A stretch of 64,000 bases of DNA from Methanobrevibacter millerae (GTDB taxonomy: Archaea > Methanobacteriota > Methanobacteria > Methanobacteriales > Methanobacteriaceae): positions 53,905 to 117,904 of the forward strand of contig SUTF01000006.1 in NCBI GenBank assembly GCA_015063005.1. Direction: 5' to 3'. The notes below the pieces were generated by a model. That model searched no databases and had not been told where the DNA came from. It was given only the letters and a program-made list of their open reading frames with translations. Every line of letters begins with the position of its first letter. Position 1 is the stretch's first letter. Positions 8,219 to 17,525 of this stretch are shown here, one piece after another. The position numbers and the translations under genes were made by a program.

Positions 8219-9577
8219 ATGTTTAATGAAAACAATGTTGATGTATTGCTTGGAAATCCTAAAAGGGCATTAGTTAGAATGTCCATTCCTTTAATCATAT
8301 CACTTCTTATTTCTAGCTTATATAATTTAATTGATGCTATGTGGGTGTCTTCCATTGGGGCTGATGCACTTGCAGGTGTTGGGTTTGTAACGCCGATATT
8401 CATGATTTTGATAGGTTTTGGAAATGGACTTGGTGTGGGAGCAGCTTTTGCTTTATCAAAATATATTGGTGAGGAAAACAAGCAGAAGGCGGATAACGGT
8501 TCAATTCACTCAATTTTGATTACAATAGTAACTTCAATTATTTTAACATTGGTTCTTTTGATATTTTTGAAGGATATTTTGAATTTGATGGGGGCAGGAC
8601 AGACTATTGGTTATGCAATGGATTATGGGCTTATAATTGTTTCAGGTTCAATATTTGTGATTTTATCAAATGCATTATATGGTATTTTCAGAGGTGAAGG
8701 GGATTCGTCAAGGCCAATGTATGCAATGATTGCATCAGCCATTTTAAATATAATTCTTGATCCTATTTTTATTTACACTTTAGGTCTTGGAGTTAAGGGA
8801 GCAGCCATTGCAACATTGATTTCATCATTATTTGTAATATTTGTCCTGTTTTATTGGTTTTATATTAAAAAGGATACTTATCTTAAGCCTTATTTTGCAA
8901 ATTTCAAATTTGAAAAGGAAATAAGTATTGACATTATAAAAGTAGGTTTTCCGGCAAGTCTGCAGCTGCTGAACAATGCTCTTTTTGCAACATTATTTTC
9001 TGCACTTCTTGCATTTATTTCTTCTACAGATTCTGTTGCAGTTTATTCAACAGGATGGAGAGTTGTAATAATTGGAACGACACCAATTTTAGCTATTGGT
9101 ACTGCACTGATATCAGTCATTGCAGCGAATTATGGTGCCAGAAACTATGAAAACATTAAAATTGCCCACAGATATGCAATGAAAATCTCAATGCTTTTTG
9201 CCGTTCTGGTAATGATTTTGACAATGGTATTTGCTCCTCAAATCGCATCAGTATTTGCTTCAGGGAGCAGTGAAAGGATTTATGGTGAGTTGATGGCATT
9301 TCTAACTTGGATTGTTCTTTACTATCCTACCATGGCTGTTGGTGTAGCTTCAACATATGTTTTCCAGGGAATTGGTCGTGGAATAACTGCAATGTTTCAG
9401 ACAATCATGAGAGAAACCGGTTTTACACTTTGTTTCGCATTATTGTTCACATTAGTATTCAATTGGGGCGTTTGGGGAGCGTGGATGGGTATTGTTCTGG
9501 GTGAGATTATATCAAATAATATTACATTAATCTGGGCGAATTCGCATATTAATAAGCTTATATACTTTATTGATTAA
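8219..9577 (+). CDS. MATE family efflux transporter
   Basis: This is a 452-residue multidrug/toxin exporter-type protein with about twelve hydrophobic helices in two related halves. The start region GNPKRALVRMSIPLIISLLISSLYNLIDAMWV is the family N-terminus, followed by GADALAGVGF; the second half begins near KVGFPASLQLL. Members use a sodium or proton gradient to expel organic cations. The substrate here is unknown. It is followed after 12 bases by a membrane acyltransferase gene in the same direction, and the pair separates the two nik sets. No clear RBS is visible upstream. Confidence 0.9.
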   Translation: MFNENNVDVLLGNPKRALVRMSIPLIISLLISSLYNLIDAMWVSSIGADALAGVGFVTPIFMILIGFGNGLGVGAAFALSKYIGEENKQKADNGSIHSILITIVTSIILTLVLLIFLKDILNLMGAGQTIGYAMDYGLIIVSGSIFVILSNALYGIFRGEGDSSRPMYAMIASAILNIILDPIFIYTLGLGVKGAAIATLISSLFVIFVLFYWFYIKKDTYLKPYFANFKFEKEISIDIIKVGFPASLQLLNNALFATLFSALLAFISSTDSVAVYSTGWRVVIIGTTPILAIGTALISVIAANYGARNYENIKIAHRYAMKISMLFAVLVMILTMVFAPQIASVFASGSSERIYGELMAFLTWIVLYYPTMAVGVASTYVFQGIGRGITAMFQTIMRETGFTLCFALLFTLVFNWGVWGAWMGIVLGEIISNNITLIWANSHINKLIYFID

Positions 9578-9589
9578 AAGTATTTATTA

Positions 9590-10624
9590 ATGTATGAGAC
9601 TAATCGAATATATTATTTGGATGTTTTGAAATTCATTTCAATATTTGGGGTAATATTTATTCATTTGTGTGGCTTTTCAGGCCATAGCGAAATATTGCAT
9701 TTCAGAATCACTTACTTTTCTGAAATCTTTCGTTTTGCAGTTCCTGTGTTTTTAATGATAACTGGAACATTGCTTTTAAACAGGGAAATTTCCATAAGTG
9801 ATTTTTTAAAGAAAAGATTCTCAAGGATTGTTTATCCATATCTTTTTTGGATTATAATTACAATAATTACTTTTCTATATGTTTCCGGAGCATTGATTCA
9901 GGATTATCCGTTTGTTATAGTTAACCAATTCTTTAATGCAAGTTGGAACTGGTACTTTTGGATGATTTTGGGCGTTTATTTATGCATTCCCATTATAAAT
10001 GAATTCGTTTTAAATAAGAAATTGGATGGATGCAAGTATATTGTTATTTTAATGATATTTGCCAGTATTTTTTATACTGTTTGCACATTTTTAGGTTACA
10101 AAACATTCTTTGAATTAAGATTTTTTGTTTTGCCAATATCTTATGTTGTTTTGGGCTATTTTCTAGCTAATTATGAATTTAAAATATCTAAAAATAAGAT
10201 AATTTTCATTTCCCTCGTGTTGTTTTTAATAGTTACACTATTAAAATTGTCTTTCCATGATTCCACAATATTTTTTGCAAATGAAAATATATTTTTAGAT
10301 TCTGGCTTGGATATTAATTTTTTAGAAATAATTCAGGCTTCTTCAATTTTCCTAATATTTAAGAATTTAAATTATAGATTTTTGGATAAAGATGCAATAA
10401 AAAGATTTGTAACTTCCATAAGCCGAGCAAGTTACGGAATGTATTTGGCTCATATGGCCATATTGATACCGCTTTACCAGATTTTCAAATCTCTTTCATT
10501 AACCGGTACTCAGACTCTGCTTTCAGTAATATTTTTTTCTATAGCCATATACTTTGTTACTTGGATATTGGTGTTATTTGCTGATAAAATACTTAAGTTA
10601 CATAAGTTTTCAGGTTATCATTAA
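9590..10624 (+). CDS. Membrane acyltransferase 3 family protein
   Basis: This 344-residue integral membrane protein has about ten helices. The N-terminus (YYLDVLKFISIFGVIFIHLCGF) shows the conserved pattern of acyltransferase family 3 (OafA/WecH-like), with the catalytic-type histidine in FIHLCG. Family members transfer acetyl or other acyl groups from the cytoplasm to sugars or lipids at the cell surface. The acceptor is not predictable. It lies 12 bases downstream of the MATE gene and converges with the nik set 2 ATPase gene, with only three bases between stops. Confidence 0.82.
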   Translation: MYETNRIYYLDVLKFISIFGVIFIHLCGFSGHSEILHFRITYFSEIFRFAVPVFLMITGTLLLNREISISDFLKKRFSRIVYPYLFWIIITIITFLYVSGALIQDYPFVIVNQFFNASWNWYFWMILGVYLCIPIINEFVLNKKLDGCKYIVILMIFASIFYTVCTFLGYKTFFELRFFVLPISYVVLGYFLANYEFKISKNKIIFISLVLFLIVTLLKLSFHDSTIFFANENIFLDSGLDINFLEIIQASSIFLIFKNLNYRFLDKDAIKRFVTSISRASYGMYLAHMAILIPLYQIFKSLSLTGTQTLLSVIFFSIAIYFVTWILVLFADKILKLHKFSGYH

Positions 10625-10627
10625 TGA

Positions 10628-11242
10628 TTAAATTCCATTAATATCTTTGAAATATATTTTTTCATCACAAATCGTGTCTACCAAATCCATGTCGTGACTT
10701 ACAAGCAGGAATCCCATATTTCTTTTTTTAACAATTTTCAGCACTGAATCTAGGATTTGCACTTGTGTTATTGCATCAAGCATTGTTGTCATTTCATCAG
10801 CGATTAAAAATTCTGTTTTCGGATTCAGAGATCTTACCACAGAAAATCTTTGGAGCTCTCCGCCTGATAATTCCTGTGGAAAACGTGTCAGCCATGTCTT
10901 TTGTATACCGAATTCCGACAATGTATCGTCATCTACATCCCATGATTCGGAAAGTACTTGTTTCATCCTCCATTTTGGATTCATTACCTTTTCGGGATGT
11001 TGATAAATTAATTGTACTGGTTTGAAACCTTTTTTTGGAAATTCCTTTTCATTAAATTTCACGCTTCCTTCATATTTTTGAATGTATCCTGAAAGAATTT
11101 TGCATAATGTGGATTTTCCGCTTCCACTGTCACCTATCAATCCGATGATTTTATTGTTGTCCAATTCAAGATTAATGTCTTTTAAAATATATTCTTTGGC
11201 TGAAGGATATTTGAATGACACATTTTCCGCTTTAAGCTTCAT
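10628..11242 (-). CDS. NikE/OppF-type ABC transporter ATPase (nik set 2)
   Basis: This is the short ATPase subunit (about 204 aa) of the second nickel/peptide-type importer and a close paralogue of the gene at 2767-3378. It shows Walker A GDSGSGKST, signature LSGGELQRFSV, Walker B FLIADE and VSHD. The ATG at 11242 is chosen because GAGGGTGA lies six bases upstream; the longer frame would begin with a TTG lacking an RBS. It overlaps the end of the NikD-type gene. Its permeases and binding protein lie on the other strand from 13968. Confidence 0.85.
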   Translation of the reverse strand: MKLKAENVSFKYPSAKEYILKDINLELDNNKIIGLIGDSGSGKSTLCKILSGYIQKYEGSVKFNEKEFPKKGFKPVQLIYQHPEKVMNPKWRMKQVLSESWDVDDDTLSEFGIQKTWLTRFPQELSGGELQRFSVVRSLNPKTEFLIADEMTTMLDAITQVQILDSVLKIVKKRNMGFLLVSHDMDLVDTICDEKIYFKDINGI

Positions 11243-12191
11243 TTTTTTCACCCTCTTCATATTTGAAACATCTGACTTTTTTATTTCCAAGACTTATTAA
11301 TTCTGGCCTTTCCTTCTTGCATCTGTCGAATGCCATTTCGCATCTGTCATAAAATGGGCAACCTTCAGGAATTTCTCCATGCAATGGCTGATGACCCTTC
11401 ACTAATTCAAAACCGTTTGCAGGAAGTGCTTTGTATAAAGATTTGGTATATGGGTGAAGCAGATTTTCTCCATCTCCAGAAAAGTCTTTTGTTTCAGCTA
11501 TTTCAATCACATAACCGGAATAGAAAATTCCAATTCTGTCAGCAACATCTAAAGCAGCATGTATGTCGTGTGTAATTAACAGAACTCCAATGTTGTCCTC
11601 TTTCATATGTCTGAAATGATTCAATGTTTCTTTAACCGTTTTTTCATCCAATCCTGGTGTTGGTTCATCTGCAATGACTAATTTTGGTTCAGATAATAAT
11701 GCTGTTGAAACAAGCACTCTTCTTGCCATTCCTCCGGATAACTGGAATGGGTACATTTCATCTACTTCAGGTCCTAAATTATAATGTTCAAATATTTCCC
11801 TTTGCTTAATTCTTTTTTCTTTTTTTTCCGCATCATTTTCGCAATGGCCAATGGCTTGGTCTGAAATTTTCATTAATGGATCTAAAAAATTCACGGATTG
11901 GGGAATGAAAGCTATTTTTGAACCTCTTATTTCTTCTTTATCTTCTTGAGATAACTCTTTACCTTTAAATTTTATTTTCCCATTTAATTGCGCATTTTCA
12001 GGCAGTATTCCCATAATTGCATGGGCAAGTAAACTTTTTCCAGAACCGCTTGAACCTAATACTGCCAATATCTCTCCTTCGGATATGTCTAATGTTAAAT
12101 CTGTGATGACTTTTAAATTTCTTTGATTTAATCCCTGTGTGTATTGTATAAAAGAAATAGAAACATTTTCTACATCTAATAACTCTGTCAT
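11232..12191 (-). CDS. NikD/OppD-type ABC transporter ATPase (nik set 2)
   Basis: This is the larger ATPase subunit (319 aa), a paralogue of the gene at 3368-4315. Walker A is GSSGSGKS, the signature is LSGGMARRV, Walker B is LVIADEPTPGLDE, and there is an ITHD. The C-terminal cysteine set (GCPFYDRCEMAFDRC, then RCF) matches the oligopeptide transporter domain. The start at 12191 has AGGTGA four bases upstream. It heads a two-gene minus-strand unit transcribed away from the GNAT gene, with AAGTATTACT-type sites in the shared upstream region. Confidence 0.86.
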   Translation of the reverse strand: MTELLDVENVSISFIQYTQGLNQRNLKVITDLTLDISEGEILAVLGSSGSGKSLLAHAIMGILPENAQLNGKIKFKGKELSQEDKEEIRGSKIAFIPQSVNFLDPLMKISDQAIGHCENDAEKKEKRIKQREIFEHYNLGPEVDEMYPFQLSGGMARRVLVSTALLSEPKLVIADEPTPGLDEKTVKETLNHFRHMKEDNIGVLLITHDIHAALDVADRIGIFYSGYVIEIAETKDFSGDGENLLHPYTKSLYKALPANGFELVKGHQPLHGEIPEGCPFYDRCEMAFDRCKKERPELISLGNKKVRCFKYEEGEKNEA

Positions 12192-12275
12192 TTTTTCACC
12201 TGAAATGTGTAAATGATAAATTTTATATATTAATTTGAACTTTATCAATATTAAAGTTATTTAAAATTAATAAAA

Positions 12276-12317
12276 AAGTATTACTAATAGCATAAATTAT
12301 TTCAATTGAGTAATATT
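12276..12317. promoter_or_regulatory. AAGTATTACT / AGTAATATT operator-like pair between divergent genes
   Basis: AAGTATTACT at 12276-12285 and AGTAATATT at 12309-12317 are inverted half-sites in the 145-base gap between the NikD-type gene (minus) and the GNAT gene (plus). The same motif precedes the nik set 1 operon and the nik set 2 binding-protein gene. Confidence 0.5.
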
Positions 12318-12336
12318 TTTTCAGATAGTGGTTTAT

Positions 12337-12900
12337 ATGAATGTGATTATTAAAGAATTAACCAATGATTCTAATTTAATTAAAGATGTTCAGGACTTCT
12401 TGTTTAAACAAATCAAAAAAGAATTTGGCTACGATTATGTTCCAAAATGGCATCAGGATATAGTTAATATGGAATCATTTTATATCAATCCCAAGAGAAA
12501 CAACTTTTTTGTAGCATTCAACGGGCAAAATAATGAAATAATAGCAACGATTGGAATTAGGTCATATGATAAAAATTTCTTAATATTCCAAGACAAGTAT
12601 TCCAGTGAAACTACCTCTAGTATCTGGAGATTATTCGTTGATGAAAGATACAGACGTTGTGGTCTGGCTTCTAAGATGTTTAGTGTTGCTGAAAACTTTG
12701 CCAATGAAAGTGACTATGATGAGATATACCTCCACACACATAGAACTTTGGATGGTGCTCTTAAATTTTGGACAAAAATGGGTTTTGTTATCACAATTGA
12801 TGAAGGAGATGAGCTTCAAACGGTTCATATGGATAAAAAAATTAGGGGTGTCGATATTACTCCTGTTCAATCTAGTTTCACTTATGCTGTTGAATTATAA
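12337..12900 (+). CDS. GNAT family N-acetyltransferase (paralogue 1, nik-associated)
   Basis: This is a 187-residue acetyltransferase of the GNAT superfamily, which moves an acetyl group from acetyl-CoA to an amine. The core shows the acetyl-CoA-binding pattern in RLFVDERYRRCGLASKM (RxxGxA type), followed by EIYLHTHRTLDGALKFWTKMGF. It is clearly paralogous to the protein at 17526-18029 (shared FLF-QIKKE, RNNFF, SIWRL and YLHTHR). The start at 12337 (MNVIIKEL) aligns with the paralogue's start; an earlier GTG is less likely. Each nik set thus has a GNAT gene nearby. The substrate is unknown; a metallophore or small amine is a guess. Confidence 0.82.
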   Translation: MNVIIKELTNDSNLIKDVQDFLFKQIKKEFGYDYVPKWHQDIVNMESFYINPKRNNFFVAFNGQNNEIIATIGIRSYDKNFLIFQDKYSSETTSSIWRLFVDERYRRCGLASKMFSVAENFANESDYDEIYLHTHRTLDGALKFWTKMGFVITIDEGDELQTVHMDKKIRGVDITPVQSSFTYAVEL

Positions 12901-13587
12901 TCTTTTGATATATTTTTGTGTATGTGGACAGGCAAATATGCATTTTCCACATACTGTATCTGCTTTTCCTAAATTTTCATAAGATATTTCTAAAGCATAT
13001 TTTTCACATTTTTTATCATCGTAAAAATCATTTCTTTTTAATTTATAATTCCATTCTTTCCCACTTATTGCTCCACCTAGACATGCATCTTTGCACTCCA
13101 TACATTTTCCGCATTTTGATTTTAATGTGGGATTTCCTATTTCTAGCGAGGCATTTGTTAAAACTGAAGATAATCTTAATGCTGATCCATATTTTGATGT
13201 TATGAATAATGCTGATTTTCCAATCCAACCTAATCCTGCACGTGTTGCTATAGTTTTGTGAGGTAATTCAAATCCATTATTCTCTCCAAAATCAGTTCCA
13301 AGTCTTTTTTTTGTTTGTGCATAAGCTTTATATCCATTTTCAATTAGATACTCTTCACATTTCATTCCTAGCTCATCCAGTCTGGAATTTAGACTTACAA
13401 GTTCATCAACATATTCTTGTGTTGGTGCATTTTTCATATTGCTTATTATTTCTTTTGGATATGTCATATAAAAAACAATTCCTGTGTTCAACTCTTTTTT
13501 TGGTGTAAAATTACTTATCTCAGCAAATCCTGCTTCTGCAGCACCATTTTTCATTAGGAATTTTTTGAGATTATCTGAAAAAGACAT
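12895..13587 (-). CDS. QueG-like 4Fe-4S double-cluster protein
   Basis: This 230-residue iron-sulfur protein has the pattern HKTIATRAGLGWIGKSAL, typical of the epoxyqueuosine reductase (QueG)-related family that binds a corrinoid. It is followed by CGKCMECKDAC and, near the C-terminus, CGKCIFACP, enough cysteines for two [4Fe-4S] clusters. Archaea use archaeosine, not queuosine, so the queuosine role is improbable. The acidic catalytic region of QueG (DSAPVLE) is replaced by ELPHKTIA. It converges with the GNAT gene (six-base overlap), and its upstream region carries the nik-type operator motifs, so a role in metal or corrinoid redox is possible but unproven. Confidence 0.75.
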   Translation of the reverse strand: MSFSDNLKKFLMKNGAAEAGFAEISNFTPKKELNTGIVFYMTYPKEIISNMKNAPTQEYVDELVSLNSRLDELGMKCEEYLIENGYKAYAQTKKRLGTDFGENNGFELPHKTIATRAGLGWIGKSALFITSKYGSALRLSSVLTNASLEIGNPTLKSKCGKCMECKDACLGGAISGKEWNYKLKRNDFYDDKKCEKYALEISYENLGKADTVCGKCIFACPHTQKYIKRL

Positions 13588-13967
13588 TATGTATTATTTA
13601 TTTTTAATTTTATATTAATTTAGTTATTACCTATTGTATTTTCGTGTAATAAAGTAATATTTAATAACATAGTATTACTTCTACTTTTTTCGTTCTGTTT
13701 TTAAAATGTCAATTATCAGTTTTATTTTTATTTTAATATTCATAATTGTTTCTAATTAATTGTTTGTGTGTTTATTTTTTTAAATTTAAGTATTAATTCA
13801 TTTAATTTAACTTTGTTCTTTATATGTAATAACTACTTATTTATATGTTATTTAATATAAATTATAGTTAATATTAAAATTATAATTAAAAGTATTACTT
13901 ATTGTACATTTTTAATGGAAAAAGTATTACTTATTTTAATATTGATAATTTTTTCATGGTGAAATAT
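13588..13967. promoter_or_regulatory. Divergent intergenic region with a cluster of AAGTATTACTT operator-like sites
   Basis: This 380-base gap lies between the QueG-like gene (minus) and the nik set 2 binding-protein gene (plus). Sites visible: TTATTAC/GTAATAA at 13624-13652, AAGTAATA-N13-TATTACTT at 13652-13680, and two direct copies of AAGTATTACTT at 13890-13900 and 13922-13932, exactly 32 bases apart. A TATA-like ATTTATATG is at 13839-13847. The last two copies lie within 80 bases of the downstream start codon. This is the densest cluster of the motif in the window. Confidence 0.6.
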
Positions 13968-15575
13968 ATGGACAAAAAAATTATAATTGGTGGGATTGTA
14001 GTTCTATTGATTGTTATTGTGGGTGCTTTTGCATTCATGGGTAATTCTCATAATGATGGTGACCCTACCCATTTGGTTGTTGCTGCTCACAGTAACATCA
14101 AGGAACCAAAAGCAGGTTTCAATCCGCTCACCGGTTGGGGATGTGGACATCAAAACTATAACCCATTAATACAGAGTTGTTTATTTAAAACAGATAGTAA
14201 TGGAACTATTGTTCCTGACGTAGCAACTGATTATTCAATTAGTGATGATGGAAAAACTTGGACAGTAAACTTAAGAAATGACATTAAATTTTCAGATAAC
14301 TCTACTTTAAATGCAGAGGATGTTGCTTTCACATTCAACACTGCAAAAGCTACAGAATCTGATTTGGACTTAACTAACTTGGCTAATGCGACTGCTGTTA
14401 ACGATACCTGTGTTCAATTTAATTTGGTTGAGCCAAGATCAACATTCATTTATGATTTAAGATATGTGGGTATTGTACCTTCAGATACCTATAACAATAA
14501 TACCTATGGTGAAAATCCTATTGGTTCAGGACCATATGTATTGGATCACTGGGACAAAGGTCAACAAGCAATCTTTAAGATAAATGATAATTATTATGGA
14601 CAAAAACCATACTTTACTCAAGTTACTATCTTATTCCCTGAAGAATCAACCTGGTTGGAATTAGCTAAATCTGGTGATGTTGATGTAGTTCCTGTTGCAA
14701 CTTCCTCATTAAATCAAACTGTAGATGGATATCAATTTGTTGAAAAATCTGCAGGAAGAGCACAAGGTGTATCCTTACCATATCTTGAAGATACTGGAAT
14801 TGTAACAAATGATAGTTATAAAGTAGGAAACAATGTTACTGCTGATAAAGCTATTCGTGAAGCATTAAATGTTGGTATTAACCGTACTGAAATTGTAAAT
14901 TCAGTATTTTCAGGACATGCTACTCCAGAATATACTGGTGTTGATACAAGAGACTATGCAAACAATGAAAGTAAAGTAGTTGACGGCAATATTACTGAAG
15001 CTAAAAGGATATTGGCTGAGGGTGGTTGGACAGATACTGATGGTGATGGAATCGTAGAGAAAAACGGTACTAAAGCATCATTTGATTTATACTATCCTCC
15101 GGATTATCTTGACAGACAATCTTTATCAACCATGTTTGCTGAACAAGCAAAAGAAATTGGTATTGAAGTAAAACTTGTTGGTGCTGACTGGGATACAATT
15201 TATGCAAACATGTACAGTTCTGCTGCTTTAATGCAACAAACTTCTCCTGACCCTTATAAATCTGTTTATCAACAATACCACAGTAAGGAAATGGATGGTT
15301 TCTATATGAATCCTAACTTATACAACAACACAATGTCTGATGCTTTAATGGAGAAAGCTATGTCAACTAATGACATGAGTCAAGCAAATTCCTTATGGGC
15401 TCAATCAGCTCTTGTAAATGGTCAGGGATGGGGTCCTGCAGGTGATGCTCCATGGGTATGGATTGCTAACTATGATTACAACTACTTCATTAAAGATGGA
15501 ATCAATATTGGAAACCAACCTGATGGTTTAGGAAATGATATTTTAATTAACATTTGTGAATGGACAAGAGCTTAA
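13968..15575 (+). CDS. NikA/DppA-type (SBP family 5) substrate-binding protein (nik set 2)
   Basis: This binding protein (about 535 aa) is paralogous to the one at 6243-7841. It has an N-terminal hydrophobic anchor (IIIGGIVVLLIVIVGAFAFMG), then AGFNPLTGWGCGHQN near the mature start, LNAEDVAFTFNTA and NPIGSGPYVL. The start is taken at 13968 because GGTGA lies four bases before this ATG; ATG 13956 or a TTG at 13902 would extend the frame but lack a good RBS. A run of T follows the stop before the permease gene, so expression may be higher than that of the permeases. Nickel is the probable cargo by family and organism. Confidence 0.86.
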   Translation: MDKKIIIGGIVVLLIVIVGAFAFMGNSHNDGDPTHLVVAAHSNIKEPKAGFNPLTGWGCGHQNYNPLIQSCLFKTDSNGTIVPDVATDYSISDDGKTWTVNLRNDIKFSDNSTLNAEDVAFTFNTAKATESDLDLTNLANATAVNDTCVQFNLVEPRSTFIYDLRYVGIVPSDTYNNNTYGENPIGSGPYVLDHWDKGQQAIFKINDNYYGQKPYFTQVTILFPEESTWLELAKSGDVDVVPVATSSLNQTVDGYQFVEKSAGRAQGVSLPYLEDTGIVTNDSYKVGNNVTADKAIREALNVGINRTEIVNSVFSGHATPEYTGVDTRDYANNESKVVDGNITEAKRILAEGGWTDTDGDGIVEKNGTKASFDLYYPPDYLDRQSLSTMFAEQAKEIGIEVKLVGADWDTIYANMYSSAALMQQTSPDPYKSVYQQYHSKEMDGFYMNPNLYNNTMSDALMEKAMSTNDMSQANSLWAQSALVNGQGWGPAGDAPWVWIANYDYNYFIKDGINIGNQPDGLGNDILINICEWTRA

Positions 15576-15623
15576 TTAATATCTTTCCATTTTATTTTTT
15601 TTAAATTTTAAGGGGAGTTAATA

Positions 15624-16613
15624 TTGAATAAAAAAGGAATAATAAAATTTTTTAGCTATAAATTAATACGTTTTATAATTTTAATGATTGCTGTTGCAAT
15701 ATTCAGTTTTGTATTATTAGACTTATCCCCTATTAACCCTGTTACTACCTACTTAAAAGGTGCTGCAGTATCAGAAGCTCAAAGAGAGATTCTTAACCAA
15801 TACTTTGGTGTTGGTGTTCCACTTCCTACTAAAATTTATCATTGGCTTTTAGATTTGGTTCAGGGCAACTTGGGAACATCTCTGATTTTCCGTGCTCCTG
15901 TAATCGATGTTATAACACAAAAATTCATGGCATCACTAGCATTAATGGCACTGTCTTGGATATTGAGCGGTGTGTTTGGTTTTGCTTTGGGTGTTGTGGC
16001 AGGTAAAAATAAGGGCTCTTGGATAGATAAGGCAGTTAAAGTTTATTGTTATGCAATTCAATCTGCACCTTCATTTTGGGTAGGCATGCTTATTTTAATG
16101 ATTTTTGCAGTTTATTTGGGATGGTTCCCAATAGGATTTGGAGTTCCAATTGGTGTCAGCAGTACTGATGCATCATTTATGGACTGGGCATCAAGGCTTG
16201 TACTGCCTACATTAACTTTAAGTCTTGTGGGTTTAGCACCGATTGCAATGTACACCCGTAATGAACTAATTCATGTATTATCCTCTGATTATGTGTTATT
16301 TGCAAAGTCCCGAGGTGAAAAAGGTTGGGATTTGGTAAAAAATCATGGTATTAGAAACATTTTGCTTCCTGCTATAACATTGCAGTTCTTGTCATTCAGC
16401 GAACTCTTTGGTGGTGCTGTTTTGGTTGAGCAGGTATTTTCCTATCCTGGAATTGGACAAACTGCAGTTGCTGCAGGTCTTCAAAGTGATGTTCCATTAT
16501 TTTTAGGAATTGTATTGTTCAGTGCTGTATTTGTCTTTATAGGTAATTTGCTTGCTGATATTTCATATTACTTTATTGACCCAAGAATTAAGGAGAATGA
16601 GTTCAATGATTAG
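15624..16613 (+). CDS. NikB/DppB-type ABC transporter permease (nik set 2)
   Basis: This is the first permease subunit (329 aa), a paralogue of 5174-6169. It shows LSPINPVTTYLKGAAV at the start, about six membrane helices and VLVEQVFSYPGIGQ near the end. It begins with a TTG codon: AGGGGAG at 15611-15617 sits six bases upstream and no ATG in frame is close. It lies 48 bases after the binding-protein gene. Confidence 0.86.
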   Translation: MNKKGIIKFFSYKLIRFIILMIAVAIFSFVLLDLSPINPVTTYLKGAAVSEAQREILNQYFGVGVPLPTKIYHWLLDLVQGNLGTSLIFRAPVIDVITQKFMASLALMALSWILSGVFGFALGVVAGKNKGSWIDKAVKVYCYAIQSAPSFWVGMLILMIFAVYLGWFPIGFGVPIGVSSTDASFMDWASRLVLPTLTLSLVGLAPIAMYTRNELIHVLSSDYVLFAKSRGEKGWDLVKNHGIRNILLPAITLQFLSFSELFGGAVLVEQVFSYPGIGQTAVAAGLQSDVPLFLGIVLFSAVFVFIGNLLADISYYFIDPRIKENEFND

Positions 16614-17463
16614 GAAAAAATCAACTAATGAAAAAGAACAATGGTACTTGTTTAAAGCTAATCTTAGAACTAAGACTCTTATAATCATTGCTCTTTCTGC
16701 ATTGGTCATTATAAGCATTTTCATTTCAGGTTATTTCATAAGAGATATTCCAACAAGCTTTGTCAATGCAAATCAGATGCCGTCATTTGAACATCCTTTC
16801 GGAACTGACTGGATGGGAAGGGACATGTTTCAGAGAACTATTGCCGGTCTTGGATTAAGTTTGATGGTTGGATTCATCGCATCTGCTGTCAGTACTTTCA
16901 TTTCTGTTGTTTTGGGATTGTTTTCCAGTTTCAACAGATTTGCCGATGAAGCTGTTGCAAGCATTATCGATTTGTTCGGATCAATACCACATATTCTTCT
17001 AATCATTCTGATTTCCATAATGTTTGGTGGAGGGGTCTTCGGTGTTGTCATGGGTGTCGGTTTAACTCATTGGACGCCTCTTGCAAGAGTTCTCAGATCT
17101 GAAGTAAAAGAGATAAAAACCACTGAATATGTTAGTTTGGCTGAAAACTTAGGTAAATCTAAAATATGGATTGCAACTAAACATATATTGCCTTTAATCG
17201 TTTCTCAGATAATTGTGGGGGTTATTTTGATGTTTCCACATGCAATTATGCACGAAGCGGCAATCACATTTTTAGGATTCGGTTTACCTCCTCATGAACC
17301 TGCAATTGGGGTGATATTGTCTGAATCAATGCATTATTTATCATCAGGATACTGGTGGTTGGCATTCTATCCTGGATTGTCTCTACTGATTGTGGTTTTA
17401 TTGTTTGATTTGATTGGGGAAAATGTTGAAAAATTACTCAATCCTGAAACTGCTCAAGAATAA
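16606..17463 (+). CDS. NikC/DppC-type ABC transporter permease (nik set 2)
   Basis: This is the second permease subunit (about 285 aa), a paralogue of 4330-5184. It has an N-terminal helix, FGTDWMGRDMFQR and the EAA-like loop (EYVSLAENLGKSKIWIATKHILP). AGGAG at 16591-16595 serves either ATG 16597 or ATG 16606; the second has the more usual spacing. It overlaps the end of the NikB-type gene. The ATPases for this set are at 10628-12191, so the five genes are split over two strands around the GNAT and QueG-like genes. Confidence 0.86.
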   Translation: MIRKKSTNEKEQWYLFKANLRTKTLIIIALSALVIISIFISGYFIRDIPTSFVNANQMPSFEHPFGTDWMGRDMFQRTIAGLGLSLMVGFIASAVSTFISVVLGLFSSFNRFADEAVASIIDLFGSIPHILLIILISIMFGGGVFGVVMGVGLTHWTPLARVLRSEVKEIKTTEYVSLAENLGKSKIWIATKHILPLIVSQIIVGVILMFPHAIMHEAAITFLGFGLPPHEPAIGVILSESMHYLSSGYWWLAFYPGLSLLIVVLLFDLIGENVEKLLNPETAQE

Positions 17464-17525
17464 CTATTAAATCTAGAGAAGTTCAATATTTCTCTTATTA
17501 TTTTTTTTAAAACACTAGTGATACT

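Noticed and set aside
13902..13967. Longer start (TTG) for the nik set 2 binding protein
   Set aside because: It would place the operator-like repeats inside the coding region and lacks an RBS, while ATG 13968 has GGTGA and begins directly at a normal signal/anchor segment.
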